NCBI GenBank assembly: GCA_014383215.1
Contig: JACNIG010000208.1
Span: 1-38,374, forward strand
Length of the DNA stretch: 38,374 nucleotides
Direction of reading: 5' to 3'
DNA from: Candidatus Desulfatibia vada
GTDB lineage: Bacteria; Desulfobacterota; Desulfobacteria; Desulfobacterales; UBA11574
Position 1 is the stretch's first letter, and each line of letters starts with the position of its first letter. Under the pieces are notes generated by a model, which saw only the letters and a program-made list of their open reading frames with translations, searched no databases and was not told the DNA's origin. Below are positions 33,680 through 38,374 of this stretch, piece after piece. Position numbers and translations under genes: made by a program.

Positions 33680-35284
33680 ATGGAACCGATTCTGTTATAT
33701 GACACAACCTTAAGAGACGGAACCCAGGGAGAAAACATCAGCTTTACCGCCAAAGAGAAAATCCAGATTGCAAAACGCCTGGACGACTTCGGCATCCATT
33801 ACATCGAGGGCGGCTGGCCGGGTTCCAATCCCAGGGACATGCAGTTTTTCGACCTGGCTCAAAACACCACCTTTAATCATGCGCGTATAACAGCATTCGG
33901 CTCTACCCGCAAAGCCGGTATCGCTGCCTCCGACGATCCCAACTTGCAGGCCCTGTTGCAAAGCAATACTCCGGCGGTGGCTATATTCGGCAAAACGTGG
34001 GACCTCCATGTCAAGCAGGTCATAAACACCACTCTAGAAGAGAACCTGGCCATGATATTCGAGTCGGTTGAATTTTTAAAAAATAATGACCGCGAAGTGA
34101 TTTACGACGCCGAGCATTTTTTCGACGGCTATAAAGATAACCCCGACTATGCACTGCAGTCCTTAATGGCGGCCGTAGACGCCGGAGCGCAATTTGTTGT
34201 GCTTTGTGACACCAACGGCGGCAGTCTCCCATCTGAAATCGTATCGAGCATGAAGGCCGTGTGTAGTGCCTTCTGCGAAAAATACGATACAACCAAAGAT
34301 GCGCTGCCGTTTAAGTTCGGCATCCATACTCACAACGACAGCGGAGTGGCAGTGGCCAATTCCATCGAAGCCGTCGATTGCGGTGCGGTAATGGTGCAGG
34401 GAACCATGAACGGTTATGGTGAACGCTGCGGCAATGCCGATCTGACCTCCATCATTCCAATTCTATATTTCAAAATGAACCGCCCGTGCGTTTCCAGTGA
34501 AAACATAGGAAAATTGAAAAAGCTCTCACGGTTTATCAGCGAAACCGCCAACATGATTCCGTTAAACAGCCGGCCTTTTGTGGGCAAAAGCGCTTTTGCC
34601 CACAAAGGCGGCATTCATGTGAACGCGATCATGAAAATATCCAGGGCCTATGAACATATGGAACCCGATCTGGTGGGGAACAAGCGCCGTGTGCTGGTAT
34701 CGGATCTTTCGGGCAAAAGCAACGTGGAATTCAAAGCCAAAGAACTCGGCGTCGAACTGGCAGCCAACGGAGTTGACAGTCGTGAAATCGTCACCGAAAT
34801 TAAGCGCTTGGAACAGGAAGGGTATCAATTTGAAGCTGCAGAAGGATCCTTAAAAATTCTGCTGGAAAAGTTTTCCGGCCAATTTAAGCCCCTGTTTGAG
34901 CTCAAATCCTTCAGGGTCCATATCGAAAAGGAAGCCGATCGGCCCTGCAGTGCCCACGCTACTATCAAAATTTCCGTAGACGATAAAGAAGAAATTACCG
35001 CCGCCGAAGGGGACGGTCCGGTCAGTGCGCTTGATAACGCGCTACGCAAAGTTTTGTACAAATTCTACCCGGAGATTGAAAATATGCGCCTGATCGATTA
35101 CAAGGTTCGGGTCATCGACGGACGTGCCGGAACTGCTGCAAAAGTCAGGGTGCTGATCGAATCAAGGGATCTGGATAATATCTGGAGCACCATCGGTGTT
35201 TCCGAAGATATCATTGAAGCCAGCTGGCATGCCCTGGCAGACAGTGTTCAGTATAAACTGGCAATTGCGCATCAGGAAAAATAA
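33680..35284 (+). CDS. cimA: (R)-citramalate synthase
   Basis: Condenses pyruvate and acetyl-CoA to citramalate, giving 2-ketobutyrate for isoleucine without threonine. HMGL-like TIM barrel: DTTLRDGTQGENISF (9-23), then HTHNDSGVAVANS (metal-binding His pair) and GTMNGYGERCGNADL. The text GGWPGSNPRDM and the length of 534 aa separate it from isopropylmalate synthase and match the CimA type of Geobacter-like bacteria. A C-terminal LeuA_dimer-type regulatory domain covers about 390-530. AGGAG lies nine bases before the ATG. The codons for VGKSAFAHKG form a 30-nt perfect palindrome (34577-34606). Confidence 0.94.
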   Translation: MEPILLYDTTLRDGTQGENISFTAKEKIQIAKRLDDFGIHYIEGGWPGSNPRDMQFFDLAQNTTFNHARITAFGSTRKAGIAASDDPNLQALLQSNTPAVAIFGKTWDLHVKQVINTTLEENLAMIFESVEFLKNNDREVIYDAEHFFDGYKDNPDYALQSLMAAVDAGAQFVVLCDTNGGSLPSEIVSSMKAVCSAFCEKYDTTKDALPFKFGIHTHNDSGVAVANSIEAVDCGAVMVQGTMNGYGERCGNADLTSIIPILYFKMNRPCVSSENIGKLKKLSRFISETANMIPLNSRPFVGKSAFAHKGGIHVNAIMKISRAYEHMEPDLVGNKRRVLVSDLSGKSNVEFKAKELGVELAANGVDSREIVTEIKRLEQEGYQFEAAEGSLKILLEKFSGQFKPLFELKSFRVHIEKEADRPCSAHATIKISVDDKEEITAAEGDGPVSALDNALRKVLYKFYPEIENMRLIDYKVRVIDGRAGTAAKVRVLIESRDLDNIWSTIGVSEDIIEASWHALADSVQYKLAIAHQEK

Positions 35285-35364
35285 AACTCAAAACTGCTTA
35301 CTGGTGTCCATACATGAATCCAAAATGATCACGATGGATATCCAATCCAGAAAGGAATAAAACT

Positions 35365-35436
35365 GTGAAACAAAGGAGAACCAACGCCGCGGGACCAATA
35401 CTTGGCACCTTCCCGCGGCCCATGCTCGCTCAATAA
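35365..35436 (+). CDS. possible 23-aa ORF in the cimA-leuA spacer
   Basis: GTG at 35365, with AAAGGA eight bases upstream, reads MKQRRTNAAGPILGTFPRPM then LAQ-TAA. It is not a run of Leu codons, so it does not look like a classical leu leader. It contains the arms GCCGCGGGA/TCCCGCGGC of a 9-bp hairpin, and its stop codon sits at the edge of an AATCGC palindrome. It may be a fragment of a dispersed repeat. Confidence 0.2.
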   Translation: MKQRRTNAAGPILGTFPRPMLAQ

Positions 35437-35535
35437 AATCGCTGCGCAATTTTATATAACTCCCGCAAGACAGACTGCGGGATCTAATTAACAAAACATA
35501 ATTAGTGCCCATCCACAAATAAATTTGAGCACTAA
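35388..35535. repeat. hairpin cluster upstream of leuA
   Basis: Four inverted repeats lie in a row: GCCGCGGGA/TCCCGCGGC (about 35387-35419), AATAAAATCGCTGCGCAATTTTAT (about 35433-35454), TCCCGCA/TGCGGGA (about 35461-35482) and TTAGTGC/GCACTAA (35502-35535). None has a T-run. They may affect leuA expression or be dispersed elements. Confidence 0.6.
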
Positions 35536-35568
35536 GCAGTTTTCAATTCATAAATGAGGAGCAAAACA

Positions 35569-37107
35569 ATGAGCGAACGTGTCATAATATTCGATACAAC
35601 GTTAAGAGACGGAGAGCAATCTCCGGGAGCCAGCATGAACGCAGCTGAAAAAATGCGGCTGGCGGTTCAGCTGGAAAAGCTGGGTGTAGATGTACTGGAA
35701 GCCGGTTTTCCCGCAGCATCCGAAGGTGATTTTGAAGCTGTTTCCGGAATAGCACAAAAGATGAAGCGTATCGAAGTTGCTGCTCTGGCGCGCACTACCA
35801 AAGCGGATATCGACCGTGTCTGGGGCGCAATCCAACACGCTGCCAAACCTAGAATCCATACCTTTATCGCCACATCCGACCTCCACATGCACTACAAACT
35901 GAACATGACCAAGGACAAAGTTCTGAAAACCGCTGTGGAAGCGGTCAAATACGCCAGTTCCTTTACCGACAACGTTGAGTTTTCAGCCGAGGATGCTTCC
36001 CGCAGTGACCGGGATTTTTTGTGCAAGGTTTTCGAAGCGGTTATTGCAGCTGGTGCCACGACCATTAACATTCCCGATACCGTGGGCTATGCCATACCCG
36101 AGGAATTTTCAGACTTGACAAAATATGTCATGACCCACACTCCCAATATTGGCAAGGCCGTAGTAAGCGTACACTGCCACAATGACCTGGGCCTGGCCAC
36201 GGCAAATACAATTGCAGCCGTATGTGCAGGTGCCAGGCAGGCGGAAGTGACTATCAACGGAATCGGGGAAAGGGCCGGGAATACGTCTTTAGAAGAATTT
36301 GTTATGGCCATGCACACCAGGCCCAATTATCTTCCGTTTTCGAGCAATATCAAAACCGAGCTTATTTATCCCACCAGCCGCTTGGTCACTATGATCACCG
36401 GTATCATCGTGCAACCCAACAAGGCCATTGTAGGAGCCAACGCCTTTGCCCACGAAGCAGGAATTCATCAAGACGGCGTTTTAAAGAATCCCATGACGTA
36501 TGAGATCATGAAGCCTGAAACCGTCGGACTCAGCGCCAGCAAGCTGGTGCTGGGCAAACACTCCGGGAGGCACGCGTTGCGCAACCGTTTAAAGGAACTG
36601 GGCTATGATCTTTCCGATGAAGAATTGAAACTTGTTTTTAATAAATTCAAGGAGCTGGCTGACAAGAAAAAACATATTGTGGATGAAGATCTTGAAGTAA
36701 TTGTAACAGAGGGAATTTTACGAACTACCGATACCTTCCGCCTGGAATATCTACATGCGACATGTGGAACAACCGTTATTCCCATGGCAACCGTTAAGCT
36801 CACAATAAACGAACGGCCCGTCCAGGGTGCGGGTTACGGCAACGGACCCATTGATGCTGCTTTTGACAGCATTGCCAAACTGACGGGAACCGAATCGGAA
36901 CTTTTAAGATTTTCGATAAGCGCCATTACCAGCGGTACGGATGCCCAGGGCGAGGTTACGGTACGCTTGAAAGAAAACGGCCTGATTGCCCTTGGTCGCG
37001 GGGCAGACCCTGACATTATCACCGCCAGCGTCAAGGCCTATATCAACGGATTGAACCGGCTGGAATACTTAAAAACCCACCCGGTAGAGGCAACTGAAGG
37101 TTTGTAA
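35569..37107 (+). CDS. leuA: 2-isopropylmalate synthase
   Basis: Condenses 2-ketoisovalerate with acetyl-CoA, the first committed step to leucine. TIM barrel motifs are DTTLRDGEQSPGASMN (8-23), HCHNDLGLATANT and NGIGERAGNTSLEE. NAFAHEAGIHQDG follows, and the C-terminal LeuA_dimer domain (from about residue 385) would bind leucine for feedback. Length is 512 aa. The ATG at 35569 is chosen because GAGGAG lies eight bases before it; the track's ATG five codons earlier overlaps that site. It is the last gene of the operon; leuC, leuD and leuB are not in the window. Confidence 0.96.
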   Translation: MSERVIIFDTTLRDGEQSPGASMNAAEKMRLAVQLEKLGVDVLEAGFPAASEGDFEAVSGIAQKMKRIEVAALARTTKADIDRVWGAIQHAAKPRIHTFIATSDLHMHYKLNMTKDKVLKTAVEAVKYASSFTDNVEFSAEDASRSDRDFLCKVFEAVIAAGATTINIPDTVGYAIPEEFSDLTKYVMTHTPNIGKAVVSVHCHNDLGLATANTIAAVCAGARQAEVTINGIGERAGNTSLEEFVMAMHTRPNYLPFSSNIKTELIYPTSRLVTMITGIIVQPNKAIVGANAFAHEAGIHQDGVLKNPMTYEIMKPETVGLSASKLVLGKHSGRHALRNRLKELGYDLSDEELKLVFNKFKELADKKKHIVDEDLEVIVTEGILRTTDTFRLEYLHATCGTTVIPMATVKLTINERPVQGAGYGNGPIDAAFDSIAKLTGTESELLRFSISAITSGTDAQGEVTVRLKENGLIALGRGADPDIITASVKAYINGLNRLEYLKTHPVEATEGL

Positions 37108-37150
37108 TTTCCGGCAGCTCCGGGTTAAATCCTCAATCCAACAACCGACT

Positions 37151-37187
37151 AAAAAATCCCCCTTTTTTTTAAAAAGGGGGATTTTTT
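37151..37187. terminator. strong terminator after leuA
   Basis: AAAAAATCCCCCTTTTT and AAAAAGGGGGATTTTTT form a 17-bp perfect stem with a 3-nt loop and T-run, 43 bases after the leuA stop. It is nearly symmetrical, so it can work in both directions for the ilv operon and the convergent ytfJ-like gene. Confidence 0.9.
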
Positions 37188-37314
37188 TGTAACTGCTCAA
37201 CAAAACCCAAATGCATAATCAGCTTTTCCCGGTGATGTTTTCTCAGATAGCTTTCAGGGACTTATTATGTCCTGAAAATTCTGGCCTTCTGGGCCAAGCC
37301 TGTCCCGCATTGCG

Positions 37315-37548
37315 GGGGCCAGAGATACCAGGCTCTGCCTAAAGAAACGCTACAAGAGTTTGAAGTGAACTAAAGTTTAAAGTGAGCTAAAGTTAAGGAA
37401 TTCTGTCAATTATATAAAACCAGCGGAGCGGAGTGACACCATAACTTTAGGCACTTTAGCTCACTTTAGGCACTTTGAACTTGTCCAATTTGCAGGAAAG
37501 CAGCCCCTCTCAGGGACAAACCAAAGCCTGATCCTCTGGGCCGGGATT
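37315..37548. repeat. MITE-like AAAGTGCCT element, copy 4 (inverted)
   Basis: The reverse complement of copy 3 along its full length: CCAGGCTCTGCCTAAAGAAA, the AGTGAACTAAAGTTTAAAGT arm, the core AAGGAATTCTGTCAATTATA, the TTAGGCACTTTAGCTCACTT arm, and the CAGCCCCTCTCAGGGACAAA end. It finishes two or three bases from the stop codon of the ytfJ-like gene (TAA AGAATCCCGG on minus). The 37188-37314 stretch holds no other feature. Confidence 0.85.
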
Positions 37549-37550
37549 CT

Positions 37551-38081
37551 TTACTCGTTCTGAAGATCTATGGCCAACTGAACAAGTGTTGCCACCTGAT
37601 CATCTGGAACCCTGCCACGTATAATGGCACGGCAAACTCGAGCCTTGTCGAGAATAATTGCATTGGCAGTATCCTCTTTAAGCCCCCAAGCGTTTCGCAA
37701 AAAGGCATCGTAGTCGAAAAGGATAGTGCTCTTGTACTTCTTGGCTTTTTTCCCGGCAATAACACGAATGGCAAAGTTCGGTTTCCAGGTTGCGGCACAA
37801 TCGGCAATGCCGATCCCCCTATAGGTTTCATTGGTGAGGCGGCCCTCATCTTTTGCCTTTTTCAGGGCGTCGGTGAAATGTTCATTCAAATCAGCCTCGT
37901 CCGGATCAACGTAATTAACCACTAAAACCTTCCCGGCCCAAGACTCCATGGAATAAAACTTTCCGTCAGCGTCTTCAAATGACCAATCGGAAGCTTGAAT
38001 GCCCACCTTGAGTTCCTCAGCAAGTGCAAACGATCCGGTGAGCATGAAGAACGAAATCAACAGCAAAATATATTTTTTCAT
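37551..38081 (-). CDS. periplasmic YtfJ-like protein (thioredoxin-fold type)
   Basis: A 176-aa secreted protein. The signal peptide MKKYILLLISFFMLTGSFALAEE has a likely cleavage after ALA. The mature part (LKVGIQASDWSFEDADGKFY...WAGKVLVVNYVDPDEADLNE) has the opening of a peroxiredoxin/thioredoxin-like fold, but no CxxC; the only mature cysteines are isolated (ADCAATW and ARVCRAI). YKSTILFDYDAFLRNAWGL and the ending resemble the YtfJ family, whose function is unknown. AAGGAG lies seven bases before the ATG. It converges on the ilv operon. Confidence 0.7.
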   Translation of the reverse strand: MKKYILLLISFFMLTGSFALAEELKVGIQASDWSFEDADGKFYSMESWAGKVLVVNYVDPDEADLNEHFTDALKKAKDEGRLTNETYRGIGIADCAATWKPNFAIRVIAGKKAKKYKSTILFDYDAFLRNAWGLKEDTANAIILDKARVCRAIIRGRVPDDQVATLVQLAIDLQNE

Positions 38082-38190
38082 TTAGCAACTCCTTCCTCTT
38101 CTCTATAAGTAGACCTGTTTACCATAACGTTGCATTAATCTGTATAGCTAATTATGAAGATAGGCGTAAGACAGTCGCTTTTACTAGATC

Positions 38191-38218
38191 GATGCTGGAT
38201 GCTTGATGCTAGATGCTG
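38191..38218. repeat. GATGCTG heptamer array
   Basis: GATGCTG, GATGCTT, GATGCTA and GATGCTG are four perfect-period 7-nt units. Inverted related text (CATCCAGTATCC, CCAGTATCCAGAATC) lies about 60-120 bp to the right. The 38082-38374 stretch upstream of the ytfJ-like gene holds this repeat and no recognisable gene up to the window edge. Confidence 0.75.
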
Positions 38219-38374
38219 GTCGAAGATCCCGTCTTTAGCGGGGATATTCAGGAATGCTCTAATAGTGAAGTCCAAAAACATCCAGTATCCCTTGGCACGG
38301 CGAAGCACTGCGTAGACGGCAGGAACCAGTATCCAGAATCAGCCAATACTGGCAATGGTTTTCGTTGTAACGGC

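Noticed and set aside
35387-35419. T-box-like text near leuA (GGTGCC, TGGTCCCGCGG on the reverse strand)
   Set aside because: It is on the wrong strand for leuA, and the TGGNACCGCG core and specifier hairpin are missing.

Overview
The window looks like a chromosomal segment of a Desulfobacterota (deltaproteobacterial, Desulfobacterales-like) bacterium. This is inferred from the Gram-negative envelope genes (lptE, murJ), the citramalate route to isoleucine, a Rho-N-domain small protein, and very repeat-rich spacers. No rRNA, tRNA, CRISPR array, prophage or intact insertion sequence was seen.

Layout. (1) 1-4776, minus strand: an arginine biosynthesis run argB-argD-argF-argG-(argH), with argH cut by the window edge. 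(2) 4993-8489, minus: a HAD/5'-nucleotidase-like gene, xerC, hslV and hslU, tightly packed. (3) 8708-13389, minus: a small Rho-N-domain protein, a family 4 uracil-DNA glycosylase, coaBC with a coupled lipoprotein, and a GDP-L-fucose synthase. (4) 13604-15796, minus: murJ, an FtsB-like protein and a TPR protein, divergent from rpsT (plus), which has its own promoter. (5) 16250-19443, minus: leuS and lptE. (6) 20239-29600, plus: rng, a LysM-like anchored protein, yajC-secD-secF, dprA and topA. (7) 29597-37187, plus: a branched-chain amino-acid operon made of promoter, leader peptide, attenuator, ilvB, ilvN, ilvC, cimA, leuA and terminator. (8) A convergent periplasmic YtfJ-like gene at the right end.

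How the genes work together. The ilv/cimA/leuA block makes 2-ketobutyrate from pyruvate by citramalate, then feeds Ile, Val and Leu synthesis. It is preceded by a convincing unannotated attenuator: a 33-residue leader peptide with an Ile/Leu/Val run, mutually exclusive antiterminator and terminator hairpins, and a U-tract. The arg block covers acetylglutamate to argininosuccinate. YajC/SecD/SecF form the Sec export accessory complex.

The most unusual property is the spacer DNA. At least five unrelated word families (TCATTGG, GAACGTC, GATGCTG, GTCCGTT, GGGATTT) repeat with an exact 7-nt period. Others have an 8-nt period (CACAAAGG, CGCAAAGG) or a 9-10-nt period (AAAGTGCCT). Many are arranged as inverted arms around a core, and about a dozen begin exactly at, or supply, the stop codon of the preceding gene. 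Four copies of a roughly 240-bp MITE-like element based on AAAGTGCCT were found. All conclusions come from reading the sequence; no database search was run.
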